DNA from: Bretschneidera sinensis
Lineage: Eukaryota; Streptophyta; Magnoliopsida; Brassicales; Akaniaceae
Direction of reading: 5' to 3'
Assembly: GCA_023935145.1 (NCBI GenBank)
Contig: CM043700.1
Span: 140,271,328 to 140,335,327 of the forward strand
Length of the DNA: 64,000 bases
Shown: positions 1-11,389 of the stretch, in pieces
Numbering within the stretch: position 1 is the stretch's first letter
Layout of the letters: each line of letters opens with the position of its first letter
Notes under the pieces: generated by a model
Seen by the model: only the letters and a program-made list of their open reading frames with translations
Database searches by the model: none
Told to the model about the DNA's origin: nothing
Made by a program: the position numbers and the translations under genes

Positions 1-1073
1 TAGACAGTACATTCATTGTTCTGTTAGTCTGATTGATAATTATGTTGTTTTTGGCCACTTTTGTGTATGCTTATAATGACCAAAGGGGCCAAAGTGATAT
101 TTGGAAGGATATAAGGCAGATGGCTGGTAGCTGTTCAAATCCTTGGGTGTTGTTGGAGGATTTTAATGTTGTTGCTAAGCCTGAAGACATATTAGGAGGA
201 AGAAGAGTAACTGATGCCATTTCAGAGGATTTTAATGAATGCTAGCTTGATGCTGAGTTAATGGAGCTTAAGCAGTTGTTATTATACTTGGTATAATAAA
301 CAGGTGGGAGAAGCTAGAATCATGAGTAAAATTGATAGAGTGCTTATTAATCAGTACTGGCTAATTCAGTTCAACAGTTCTAAGGCTGAGTGTTTACTTC
401 CTGGAATTTCGGATCACAACTCAATTTTTGTGAGTGTAAGAGAAGATATAAGGGAGGGGAGTAAGCCTTTTAGATTCTATAATGCTTGGGCTGAGCATAA
501 AGATTTTGAAGGTATTGTTACAAAGAATTGGAATGTTGATGTAAAAGGTTGTGCTATGTACGGAGTGGTTGTTAAATTAAGACTGGCTTTAAAAAGTTGA
601 GAAATGAGCAATTCAATAATTTGACTTCCAAAATTGAGGAGGCCAAAGAGCAGCTTGAGACAATCCAATTGAACCTTCATGACCAGGTGGGGGAAGTTGA
701 GCTTGCTAATCAGTAGAAGGAGAGCTTGAGGCAATATGCTAATTCGTGTCAAACTCAAGAGAGTATTCTGAAGCAAAAGGCTGACTGGAAAAGAAGTCAC
801 TGAGGAAGAAGTTAAGGATGTTATATTTTCAATTGGGGATGACAAAGCTCCTGTTCCTGATGGGTATGATGCTTTATTCTTTAAAAGAGTATGTATATAA
901 TTGGGAGGGATGTAACAAAAGCTGTTCAAGATTTCTTTGCAAATGGGAAGTTGTTGGGTTCCATAAATGCTACCACTTTAACGCTAGTGCCAAAAGGTTC
1001 TCATCAAAACACATTTTCTAATTATAGACCTATTGCTTCTTGTTCAGTGCTTTACAAGTGCATCACTAAGATC
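1..1073 (+). mobile_element. Decayed LINE (non-LTR retrotransposon), endonuclease to start of RT
   Basis: Fragment of a plant L1-like LINE, running off the left edge. Bases 33-245 encode the middle of an apurinic endonuclease domain, with a DFNVV motif following WVLLE. Bases 304-600 encode its end, with KIDRVLI and the SDHNSI motif (family SDHSP). The spacer to RT follows. At about 790-1070 the reverse transcriptase begins in shifted frames, with DDKAPVPDG and the NYRPIA motif. Frame changes and in-frame stops (for example TAG at 242) show it is dead. The coding continues at 1981 after an interruption by a LINE in the opposite direction. It is antisense to the SAE1 exons to its right. Confidence 0.85.
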
Positions 1074-1980
1074 ATTTTTTTTATAAATAAAAATTTATTA
1101 AGAAACACCAAGAGGGTGCACCAAAAAGTCCAAGGCTATTTACAATGCAGAGCCTCAACAAAATCTAAAAGATCATCTTTGTTTACAAAATAATTTTCTT
1201 TAACCCAAAAAATAATAGTGTTGAACCAATGATCTCTAATAGTAGCATTCGGTCTTTCAATAGACCCTCTGGTTCCTCTCCCTCCACACAATCCACCAAA
1301 TAGAATGTGGAATTAACTCTAGAGCCTTTTTGACTTATTTGGAGGCTCTCAAGCCGTTCCAAGCCCCAATTTCATCTCTCACGGACCCTGCAACTACCCA
1401 ATGGATCCCCACTCTTCTCCTTACAAATAAAACACCTATTAACCAACACTTTTCCCCTCTTTTGTAAATTGTCAATGTTTAGAATTCTATTCCACGAGGC
1501 CTCCCACACAAAAAAAAACTAACTTTCTTAGGAGCCTTAGCACACCAAATAGCTTTCCAAGGGAAATTAAGGTGATTACTAGCAAGGTCTTTATCGGTAA
1601 GAATATTGTAAAAATCTTTCACCATAAAGCCTATATCCGGTCTAGGCCTCCACCTCAATTCATTTTCCCTCCCCATCTCAATTTTAGAAGAAAATAAGGA
1701 ATCAAAAAACAAAGCAACTTCCTCGACCTCCTCTTGAACATTACGAATAAAAGGAATAACCCAAGATACCCTTTCATTAGTCAAAGCAAAACGAGAGCTA
1801 ACCAAGTTAAAGACACTCGGGAATTTATCTTTAAGAGGGGTGTTACCACACCAAGCATCATACCATAACCAAGTCTTCGCTCCGTGACCCACCGAGATCT
1901 CAATATAATGCCGAAACTCTTCCCAACCTTTTCTAATCCATTTCCACACTCCGACTCCATAAGCTCCTTGCAGTTCTTTG
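1074..1980 (-). mobile_element. 5'-truncated LINE inserted in the first LINE, zf-RVT end
   Basis: The - strand reading frame at 1479-2060 encodes the last part of a LINE polyprotein: GVGVWKWIRKGW, then WLWYDAWCG, then RWRPRPDIGF, then the start of the RT zinc-binding domain (PWKAIWCAKAPKK). The frame is lost near 1479, but the WW-x-VW-x-ERN-like terminus is still visible near 1270-1310. The 3' end carries an A-rich tail, seen as the T run and AT-rich stretch at 1073-1105 on the + strand. The right junction is near 1975-1980, where the + strand LINE resumes. A 5' truncation and A tail are normal for LINE insertions. I found no target duplication, so a deletion may have accompanied the insertion. 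Boundaries are good to about 20 bases. Confidence 0.75.
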
Positions 1981-2450
1981 GAGCTTTTATAAGAGGTTGG
2001 AGAATTGTAGATAATATTCTTTTGGCTCAAGAGCCTTTTAGAGGTTATAATAAGGATCACATAACCCTTCGATGGGCATTAAAGGTGGATATCTAGAAAG
2101 CCTACGACTCTCTAAATTGGAGCTTTGTGGCAGATATGTTGTTAAAGTTGGACTTCCCTGAAAAGTTTGTTAAATTGATCATAGCCTGCATCAGTTCCCC
2201 CAAGTTTTCTATTGGTATCAATGGTTCTCTTGACAGGTACTTTCCTAGAGCTAAAGGTTTGAGACGGGGATCCAACGTCCCCCTATTTGTTTGTGACCTG
2301 TATAGAGTACTTTGTATGGAGTACTTTTCCAGATTGATGAAGAAAATTACTGAGGAAGATAAGGGGTTTTCTTATCATCCGAGATGCAAGAAGTGTGAGG
2401 TGACACATTTGTGCTTTGCAAATGATCTCCTAATCTACACAACCAAGTAA
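1981..2450 (+). mobile_element. LINE reverse transcriptase, continuation of the broken LINE
   Basis: This continues the RT begun at 790-1073. It starts GAFIRGW-x-IVDNILLAQE, followed by ALKVDI and KAYDS, the conserved catalytic-core run of plant LINE RTs. A TAG at about 2094 separates VDI from KAYDS. Bases 2127-2450 give the remaining core, including KGLRRG and FANDLLIY. The usual catalytic FADD appears here as FAND, so the RT would be inactive. About 20-30 residues expected between the two RT halves are missing at the nested insertion. The end near 2450 abuts unique sequence that belongs to intron 3 of SAE1. Confidence 0.8.
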
Positions 2451-2524
2451 CATTTTCCAACCACAATTACAACAGATAACGGTGATTTAATACTAAAAAA
2501 GTGGTGGTAAAAAAGGGCAAAAAC

Positions 2525-3176
2525 CTTTTTCTACCGAAACACGAACCATTGGGTTGAACTCTTTCAAAGAATCGCAACAAATCTCGGCAATAGTTTTCCC
2601 ACCATACACATTCTCATCAGTCGGTATTAAGAAATTCGCATTCAATGTTTCCTCGTCCACTAACCGATCATCCACCAAGGTTACACTACCGACTCCTGCT
2701 AGCACAATATTCTTGCAAAACTACCCACCAAATAAAATACTTGTTTAATTACAAGCAACAGAAACTACGCAAAAATGAGACTACGATATAAAACTGGTCC
2801 TTTAAGACCATAAAGAAGTAACGAAATTTACCTCAGCCACAATCCCTTTCATTCCACACACTAATATATGAGATTTGCTCAGTCTATAACAAAAAAAAAA
2901 AAAAAAAAAAAAACCAAAATAAACAAATAAATAACATTCGTAACTCAAGCCAGAGCACTTATAAGCAAATAGGTGTAATATTACTTGACATTTTACTCGT
3001 GTCTTTCAGTTCATATGATAAAAAAAACAATTAAATAACTGAAATGCAAAGAAAACAAAAAGTTATCTTTATTTTCTTTCGAAAGAAATGTACCTTCTCT
3101 GAGCATCAGCACCCCAAACCCTAATCTGGCGATCGTACAGAGCGGTCTCCTGCTCAGTCAACTCCTCCCCGTCCAT
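2525..3176 (-). CDS. SAE1: SUMO-activating enzyme subunit 1, 5' exons only
   Basis: SAE1 pairs with SAE2 to form the E1 enzyme that adenylates SUMO and passes it to the E2 in the nucleus. Three coding exons fit the plant family. Exon 1 is 3176-3094, starting MDGEELTEQETALYDRQIR. Exon 2 is 2883-2832 (LSKSHILVCGMKGIVAE). Exon 3 is 2720-2525 (FCKNIVLAGVGSVTL, then NVYGGKTIAEICCDSLKEFNP, ending VSVEK). All junctions are GT..AG and the phases join without a stop. Exon 3 carries the start of the ThiF-like nucleotide-binding fold. About 110 of some 320 expected residues are present. The next exons are not in the window: LINE sequence fills 1-2450. A possible 5'UTR intron lies at about 3321-3190 (donor GTAAGT). 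The gene may continue past the left edge with a LINE-filled intron, or may be a truncated copy. Confidence 0.85.
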
Positions 3177-3959
3177 TCCCAATTTTAAGCTACACAACAA
3201 AATTCACAAAACCTAAAAATTGCAAGATAGGGATTAATTTATCTATTTTATAGCTTAAAATATCGAAAAACTGAAACCTATAAACCCTAACGAAGAGATT
3301 ACGGAGGAAGGGAATACTTACCTGCTTTAAGCCGGATAAAAAGTTTCGCAGTTGCAAGGGGTGTGTTTAAGCCAAGTCAGAGTCAAAATTTAGTTAAATG
3401 AATCAAATTTTATTAAATAATAATTAAAATATTAAATTTTTGATAAATTTTAAAACTTTAAATTAGTTTTAAGTTAACCAAACATCTGCTTATTCAAAAT
3501 TGGTTTAAGCTCGGTTTGAATATTAATTACTTGATTTGGGCCTTTGATTGATTCTGGGCCTCTCAGCCCACCAATACAATAATCTAAGCTAAAAGCCCAC
3601 TAAATAATATGTTTTATGTTTGGACTTTACCATTAGTGGTGGTGAGGAAACAGAGGGACACAGGGTTCTTGAAAAACCCTATTTTTATCTCAAAAACTTC
3701 GTATTTAGAGATTCTTATAAAAGGTTTTTTTTCAATAAAAAATGATTTTTTTGAGGTAATGTAATACTTATTTAAGAAGGACTGCATTAATTTTGACATA
3801 AGATGCCAAAATTATCTTTTGTTTTTTGTAACTAAAATTGAAGTGTATTTGTGTAATTGAAAAATCAATAAACATTCAATTTATTTTCCATCTTCCGCGT
3901 AGACAATGAGAAATTCTTCGGCACTTGCACCGGATTCATGTCACTTTTTTCCTTGATGG
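3177..3959. other. SAE1 5' flank, AT-rich spacer
   Basis: No coding sequence is supported here. The first 150 bases are probably the SAE1 leader and a leader intron. Beyond about 3350 the sequence is AT-rich. A weak inverted pair at the edges of about 3359-3485 (GTGTTTAAGCC against a complement of GGTTAACTTAAA) hints at an old MITE. The stretch ends at the gypsy target site. Confidence 0.5.
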
Positions 3960-3964
3960 ATGAT
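3960..3964. repeat. Target duplication, left side of the Athila element
   Basis: ATGAT directly precedes the left LTR. The right LTR is followed by ATGAC at 13057-13061. Four of five bases match, consistent with an aged 5-bp target duplication. Confidence 0.55.
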
Positions 3965-5617
3965 TGTTTATTGAAATCACAAGTGCACGAATCGTAACAA
4001 GTAATAAAGTGAATGAGCAAGAGTAACTTCCCACAAGGGTTGAAAAATTATTAATAAGTACCAAAATTTATTAAACTATAATCTATTTGATAATTCGAAT
4101 GAGAATGAATTGTTGAACTAGAGAGTTTAAAATAACGAAATTAAATAAGCAAGTTGAGATAAAAAAAAAAACAAGATTCTAAGGTTTTCGATTTACCATA
4201 ACTGATCTTATGCGCATTTCCTACTTGAACTAATTGCAATTATTTCCTATTGTTGATAATCGGGTCTCTAATTTATTCATTAATCTTTCTCAAACACTAA
4301 CAAAATATCCTAACAAGCAAATTTTCTACATCTCTGTGAAAACTCTAAATCTATCAAAATTCAGTAAGAACAAGAAACTCCGTAAAGATTACGCAAGTCC
4401 ATAGATATCTCTATCCTACATATTCCTTGTGGTATCTTAAACATATGCTGAAACAATTATCACTTCTCAGTCTCAAATTGAATCCCAAATCATGCAAATG
4501 TTGATCAATCATTCACAAGCATTCAGTCGATAATGAAATACTCAACAATATGAAACAACTACTAAATTAGTTCAATTAAAGGAAGATTCATATAATCATA
4601 ATTATGCTACATCTTAACCCTAGAAAATGGAGATTAGTTCATGATAAACTTGAATAAAAACATAATCAAAGGGTTTAACATCAAGAAATTGAAAGAAATT
4701 CGGAATAAAGAAAAAAACTCAAAAACCAATATCATCTTTGATGTTATGCTTCCTTTGATTGCTCCAGAAAATGAATCCCAAAAAAACCCATGAAAGAACC
4801 CAGTGTGCATCTGGTTCTCTCCCAAGTGATAGATCTTCTCCCCCTTGTTCTAGAACCAACCTCCCAAGGAAAGAAAAAAATTCTCCCTTTCCGAATCATA
4901 GATTCTGTAGATTTTTGATCTCAGATTGCAGGGCTGTTTCCACCTCCAAAACATCTGAATCACGAAATTACTATTTGAGGAACAATTATAGCCTGTTAAC
5001 CTAGCTTTCCAACGCTTCTTGAATCAGCTTAATATGATTTTTTTACGGGTAGGATATGGTCAGATTACTTGAGACTATCCAGAGACATTTTCAATTCGAG
5101 ATTACATTAAACCCACCATGCCTTCCATTTGTTTGATCCCTTTCATTCAGCTTTCATTTCTTTTGATTGGATTGGGCCAAGACCACTTGAATTGAGATCT
5201 ATCTTTTGGGCCTTGGGCTTTATTATTTTTAGCTTCATCTTACTAAGATAGCAAACTTGACTCGATTTGAATTGTAGGCTAAGGGACATTCCAGAACGTT
5301 AGCAACTTCAAGCTCAGTTTTGACCTTGATGCAGCCAGTATCTATCAAAACTAAAAACATGAAAGTTGTAGAGCTTTTTCTTGGAATTCTATAGTATCCT
5401 GAATCATCTCAATCGGAGCTAGTATGAGAGAGTTATGCCCAGATTACGAAGCAATGTTGAAACTATCCAAAATCACCTAATTAGCTTCGTTTTGCACTTA
5501 ACGCCTCCATTTGCATTCTAAATCAAAATATAAGAATAATGAGTACATTTAGGCACCAAATGAGTATAAAAGACTAAACATTAAGGGAGAAAAATATGAC
5601 ATTTTGCATTCTCATCA
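3965..5617 (-). repeat. 3' LTR of the Athila element
   Basis: Long terminal repeat matching 11390-13056 along its whole length, with scattered substitutions and small indels. Examples are TGTTTATTG here against TGTTGATTG on the right, and a GAAATC..CACAAGTGCACG run shared by both. It ends TTTTGCATTCTCATCA. The many differences suggest an old insertion. Confidence 0.92.
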
Positions 5618-5640
5618 AATTCCCCCAAACTTAACTTTTG
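5618..5640 (-). other. Polypurine tract of the Athila element
   Basis: Read on the - strand, the internal region ends AAGTTTGGGGGAATT immediately before the 3' LTR (LTR start TGATGAGAATGC). This purine-rich stop is where plus-strand DNA synthesis is primed in this lineage. Confidence 0.8.
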
Positions 5641-7378
5641 CTCGTCCTTAGGTAAAACTCAAATTCACTTTCCCAAAAACACCAAGGTTGCAACGCCATC
5701 AACAAAGAACAACCAAGCTCTTCAAAACACATAACAAATCATGAACAAACATTTTTAAACAATTTACAATTACTTAGTAAGCATTTTCCCTCGAAGATGG
5801 AGTAAATTAAATACGTAGACCCTCACGGAAATAAACACTCGACTCTCATGTGTTTGAAGGGTATGTATTTCGCTCAAATTCATTCCAATGGAAATGATCT
5901 ACCATAGGCTTGTATATCTTCTCATTCTCCACCACTGGGATCACATTCATAACACGAATCATAAGAACTTTTTAAGGGTTGTAACGGGGTTTAGGATCAA
6001 GGTGGGAAATATTTGGGAATGTAGCTCAAAAGCCATCGAAACTAGTGGAGCAAAAATGAATCAACTCAAGATCGAATATATAAGACATGTAAAACCAATC
6101 ACTCCATTAAGTAGCTTTTTCAATTTGACTTTAAAGCATTTAAACCGTGTAAAACTCCTGCATTGAAAAAGAGATCGTTCAAATGAACACTTTTTGTTTG
6201 CATCAGGGAACAATCCTTCATATCAGTTTCCACCTTTGTATATATCACATTTAAACAGACCCCTTTCCTAGAATTTTAGGAGGAATTATGAACATGGAGA
6301 GTTTGTAACATTAAAAGTAATTTCCTCCATCACTTTCTTTCTTCTCTTTATTTTTGACAAATTACATCAATAATGGAACTCACGAATTGAGAATGAAAAC
6401 ATGTTCCATTTCACCAATCATAGCTATACCACAAATCCAAACGCCCCCACACTTATTTCTTGCACACCTATACATATCATAATGATGAACAATGCTCCAC
6501 TAGCTCTATAGCTTGGGTAAAGGCACTGTTTTTCGGGTTTAAAGCTTGTAACATGGGTTCACAATAAACGAAAAAAAAAACCAATAAAGCTCAAAGGGGT
6601 TCAACATAAGGGAAAAATTAATTACAAGGTAGGCTATTTGGCTTATGTAGCTTATAACAAAAAGAGCCTTAATCATGTTCATGCATGCATATGTCAATAT
6701 GACCTCGAAGAGAATCAAGGCGAGTTCTAGAGAAACAAATCCATGGAAGAATATCTCACACGAAAGAAAATAGTGAGACTGATATGGATGTGTCAGTCTA
6801 AAGGCTCAAAATCTCACCAGCTTTTATCTACTAAATTTAATCACTACCATTCTCAAGGAAAATAACTAGACTAATTAATTCTAATGGGAAGATTACTTAT
6901 TCCATCATGTTATGAATTTTTCAAGCTTAATTGAATCTTGCTCATGACATACATAACAAAAAATCGTTGACAACCACAAAAACAAAAGGCAAAACTCTTT
7001 TCTTACTTTTTTAGAGATACAAAATTAACACACAACCTAAATACAATCCCCCACACTTAAAACTTACATTGTCCCCAATGTGCAGCAAAGAAAGCAAATA
7101 CATGGTAGAAAGAAACTTCCTTGACCACTGGCGGAGACGGATCAAGCTCCTTTCCCTTAGTATCTCCATCAATGCATTCAGGTTTCAGAGCAAGGAAGTG
7201 GGGAACTACGTCGTTGCCACACCTATGCAAAGCAAAAAAAAATCTGAAATCAAAACACACAGAAAGTAATTGAGGAAAAGAATAATTAGAAAACTGAACT
7301 AATTGTAGAGAATAATGAAAATAACAAAACAAAGATTTAGAATGCTTGGGTTACCTCCCAAGAAGCACTTAGTTATAG
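5641..7378 (-). other. Non-coding internal region of the Athila element
   Basis: About 1.7 kb between the end of the RNase H frame and the polypurine tract, without a credible reading frame. Just after the RNase H stop the - strand reads AAGTGCTTCTTGGGAGGTAA, a motif I recall following the end of pol in relatives. Integrase and any env-like frame would be expected in or before this area, but no HHCC or DD35E signature is visible in any frame. Confidence 0.6.
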
Positions 7379-8999
7379 TCAGTAGCTTGACTGCTCCAGT
7401 CGTGAGAGATAATCCGCCACCAAATTTTTAGTTCCCTTCTTGTTTTTAATCTCAATATCAAACTCTTGCAATAGGAGAACCCAACAGATAAGTCTTGGCT
7501 TGGCTTCCTTCTTGACAATAAGGTATTTAATTGCGGAATGATCGGTATAGATTATTGCCTTATTCCCAATGAGATATAGTCGAAACTCTTCAAAAGCAAA
7601 GACTATAGCAAGTAGCTCATTCTCGGTTGTGGTGTAGTTGAGTTGGGCATCATTAAGGGTCTGGCTAGCATAATAAATTGTGTGAAACTGCTTGTTCTTT
7701 CGCTGCCCCAATACCACTCCAACTGCATAGTCACTTGCATCACACATCAATTCAAATGGTAGATCCCAATCCGGTGCTATAATAATTGGAGCTGACACAA
7801 GCTTCTCTTTAAGTAACAAGAACACCTTATCACACTCTTCATCAGAGACAAATGGAGTTTCCTTCACCAGCAAGCTACAAAGGAGTTTGGAAATCTTGGA
7901 GAAGTCCTTGATGAATCTTCTATAAAATCCTGCATGTCCAAGAAAACTCCTAACTCCCTTTATTGTTGATGGAGGTGGCAGCTTCTCTATTGTCTCAATC
8001 TTGGCTCTATCTACTTCAATCCCTTTAGAAGAGATCCGATGACCCAAAATAATTCTCTCTTTTTCCATGAAGTGACACTTCTCCCAATTAAGCACAAGGT
8101 TAGTTTCTTCACATCGCTCCAAAACTAACGCCAAATTCCCAAAGTAATTATCAAAAAAAGATCCGAATACGGAAAAATCATCCATGAAAATTTCAATAAT
8201 CCGTTCTACCATATCCAAAAATACTACCATTATACGACTTTGGAAAGCGTCTGGCACATTACAAAGCCTAAAAGGCATTCGCTGGAAAGCAAAAGTACCG
8301 TAAGGGCATGTGAAGGTGGTCTTCTCCTGGTCTCTCGGTGCTATAGCTTTTTGATTATACCCCAAATAGCCATCTAGGAAGCAATAATAATCATACTCGG
8401 CTAGCCTATCCAATATTTGATCAATGAATGGCAAGGGAAAGTGGTCCTTCTGAGTGGCCTTGTTCAGTTTTTAGTAATCCATGCAAATTCTCCACCCAGT
8501 GACGATTCTTGTCGGGATTAACTCATTGTTAGCATTCTTCGCCACCGCCATTCCTTTTTTTCTTTGGTACTACTTGAACAGGACCAACCCATGAGCTATC
8601 AGAAATTGGGTAAGTCACTCTGGTATCTAACCGCTTTAAGATCTCTTTACGCACCACTTCCTTCATTATCGAATTGAGTCTTCTTTGGTGCTCTATCGTC
8701 GGCTTGCGCTTTTCTTTCAACAAAATTCGGTGCATACAAATAGAAGGGCTAATTCCCTTGATATCCGTTGCCTTATGTTTTCTAAGCACTCTCAACAACT
8801 TTTCTTCTTCTTCAGTAGATAGCTTAAATGAAATAATTACCGAAAGAGTAGATGATTCGCCAAGATAAACATACCAAAAGTGTTTCGGTAAAGGCTTGAG
8901 CTCCAATACAGACGGTTTTTCAATAGATGGAAGGGGCCGTGAGAGTCCTTGTCCCAAATATTCAAAATATTTCCTATTGTTAGGACCAAAAGAATCCAT
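7379..8999 (-). pseudogene. Athila pol: reverse transcriptase and RNase H, broken
   Basis: Two - strand frames form one RT-RNase H. Bases 8999-8529 hold the linker and RT start (TYPISDSSWVGPVQVVPKK). The frame is then lost near 8545 and a stop falls near 8472 where relatives read DYRKLN. Bases 8434-7379 hold the rest: [15 protein letters not shown], the catalytic FMDDF box (residues 83-87 of that frame), [18 protein letters not shown], then RNase H with [18 protein letters not shown] and TDHSAIKYL, ending DYLSRLE. The MPFGLCNAP motif of relatives is MPFRLCNVP here. Integrase normally follows in the same frame but the frame stops seven residues after DYLSRLE. Confidence 0.9.
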
Positions 9000-9680
9000 C
9001 TAGGAGGCATATTCTAACACTTTAAGATCTTCTACCATAGTCGGATTAGGACTAACCAAACAATCTTCCAATGATTCTTTTTGTTGATTAAGCACTTTGG
9101 TGATCAAATAGTCAATCGCTTGGATGCTAAAACAACTCTCACTTGTATCTGGATACTTGATGGCATTAAAAACATTAAAGGTTACCTCCTTCTCTTGTAC
9201 CTTCAACCGTAATTCTCCCCTTAGGGCATCAATAAAAGCTCGGCCAGTAGTTAAGAATGGTCTACCAAGAATGATGGGGATTTCCCGATCCTCCTCCATG
9301 TCTAGAATGATGAAGTCAGCTGAAAAAATAACCCTGTCCACTTTGACAAGCACATCTTCAATAATTCCCCGTGGGTGTTTTATTGAACGGTCCGCTAATT
9401 GCAATGAAACTATAATAGGTCTCGCCTCACCTAATCCAAGCTTCTTGAAAATAGACAAATGCATTAGATTAATACTTGCACCTAAGTCACATAAAGCTCT
9501 TTCAAACACAGAATTTCCAATTGAACATGGGATAGTGAAGCTTCTTGGATCCTGAAGCTTTAGAGTCAATTTCTTTTGTAGAATTGCACTGCACTCTTTA
9601 GTAAGGGCTACCGTTTCATACTCTTCCAATTTTCTCTTATTTGACAAGATATCCTTCATAAATTTCACATAGCTCGACAT
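9000..9680 (-). pseudogene. Athila gag-pol: aspartic protease
   Basis: Retropepsin-like domain: FTIPCSIGN, then the active-site region CDLGASINLM (family D-x-GAS), then IILGRPFL near the end of the fold. The frame closes with a TAG at 9000-9002 and continues in phase into the RT linker at 8999, so this stop interrupts what was one gag-pol frame. Upstream (9681-9950) the frame is lost by small shifts. Confidence 0.85.
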
Positions 9681-9950
9681 TCATTTGAGGGCATCTGCAA
9701 AAGGAATGTTAATATTTAATTTTTTAAACACATCTAGAAATTTAGAAAATTGCTTATCAAGCTTATTCTTTTTGAGTCATTGAGGGAATGGAACTCTTAG
9801 TGCCGGATCCTGTGGTGGGATTGGTTGACTTTCGAAAATCTCCTTGAATGGTGTTGTGTGAAGTTGCACCTCTTGATCTTCTTGTTTGAACTTCTCATAT
9901 CCTGTTGGAGTTTCTAACTCTTTCTCATTTCTCAAAATGATCGCTTTGCA

Positions 9951-11274
9951 CTACTCTTTTGGATTCACTTCAGTCGTGATAGGCAAATTACCTTGTTGTC
10001 TCCCAGTGAGCATATTGGCCAATTGACCAACTTGAACTTCTAAATTTCGAATCAAAGCTGCTTGATTATGAAAATTGGTCTTAGTCTTTGTTATAAATCG
10101 GTTGGTGTTATTTGCCAATTGTGTCATTGCTTCTTCAAGTGCTGATTTCTCTTTTGGTAAGTCACTAGATGATGGACCAGGTGGCGGCTTCAATACATTT
10201 TGATTATTCCATAAAAAATTTGGATGATTCCTCAATTCGGAATTGTATGTTGCACTGTATGGATTGTTTTGCCGGTTGTAATTTGCAACAAAGTGTGCTT
10301 GCTCCGCTTGGTATTGAGAGAAGGGGTTTCCTACTTGACATTCTTCACTCGGATGGTTTCCATGACAAAAATACAAACCGGTTGTGTAAAGTGAATGGCA
10401 TTTACCATCAGTTGGTTAGCCTTCAATTGTTGAGTAAGAGTGTTGACTTGAGCTGCCAAGGTAGTGATAGCTTCAATCTCATGTAATCCCATTGCTTTCT
10501 TCGGTAAAATCCTCTCACTCGGTCATTGATAGTTGTTCATGGCCATCTCCTCCAACAGATCATATGCATCATCCTGGTTTTTTCCTATAAATGCTCCTCC
10601 TGAAGCTGCATCTATCAAAGTTATTGTAGAACCAACAAGTCCATTATAGAAGTTTTGAACTTGTATCCACTTCGGCAATCTATGGTGAGGGCATCGCCTA
10701 AGTAGGTCTTTATATCGCTCCTAAGCCTCATAAAGTGATTCGCCTTCAATTTGAGCAAAATTTGAAATTTCATTGCCCATCTTCGTTGTCTTGGCCAGTG
10801 GAAAAAATTTAGCAAGAAACTTCTGAGCGAAATCCTACCAATTAGTGATTGAATCTATGGGAAATGAATTTAGCCAATTATTCGCTTTGTCTCGAAGAAA
10901 GAATGGAAATAACCGGAGGCGAATGGCATCATCAGTAACGCCATTATGCTTGAAAGTGTAACGAATTTCCAAAAAAACTTGCTATATGAGCATTAGAGTT
11001 ATCACTTGGCAACCCATGGAACTGAATTGATATCTAGATCATCTGTAGGATAGCCGGCTTAATCTCAAAGTTGTTGGCTTCAATAGTAGGCTTCCTGATA
11101 ACTGAATGGATTCATGTGATCCTTTAGTGCCCGTGTGTCACGTCTTGGATTCTCGTCACCTGCCATGGTGTTGGAACGTTTCTGAGCTTCTCGCTTCTTT
11201 TTCCTTAGGCCCTTTGCAGTTTTCTCGATTTCGAGATCGTAAGGTAGTAGCTCCAAACTCTTGCGTCGTCTCAT
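9951..11274 (-). pseudogene. Athila gag, broken
   Basis: Begins MRRRKSLELLP with an internal MAGDENPRR. The retrotransposon gag domain follows across 11080-10500 in interrupted frames: RLRLFPFFLRDKANNWLNS, FLAKFFPLAKTTKMGNEIS, then YDLLEEMAMNNYQ. Three or more stops replace codons that relatives keep as Trp: TAG where YEAWER is expected (near 10725) and TGA where NNYQWPSER is expected (near 10525). The open part at 10376-9951 has a short zinc-knuckle-like CHGNHPSEEC and a Gln/Asn-rich tail. Confidence 0.8.
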
Positions 11275-11365
11275 ACACTAAACAAACACCTGAAAATAAA
11301 AGACAAAATAAATCAAATTAGACTAAATGTAACTAGTATTGATATTATCAATAATTTTATCTAAA

Positions 11366-11383
11366 TCCCCGGCAACAGCGCCA
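11366..11383 (-). other. Primer binding site, tRNA-Asp
   Basis: The + strand reads TCCCCGGCAACAGCGCCA, which is the 3' end of plant tRNA-Asp (TCCCCGGCAACGGCGCCA) with one difference. It lies six bases from the 5' LTR. This is the primer used by Athila-type elements. Confidence 0.85.
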
Positions 11384-11389
11384 AAAACT

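Noticed and set aside
4634..5004. Short frames in both orientations, repeated at 12056-12405.
   Set aside because: Both lie within the Athila LTRs and are copies of each other, not genes.
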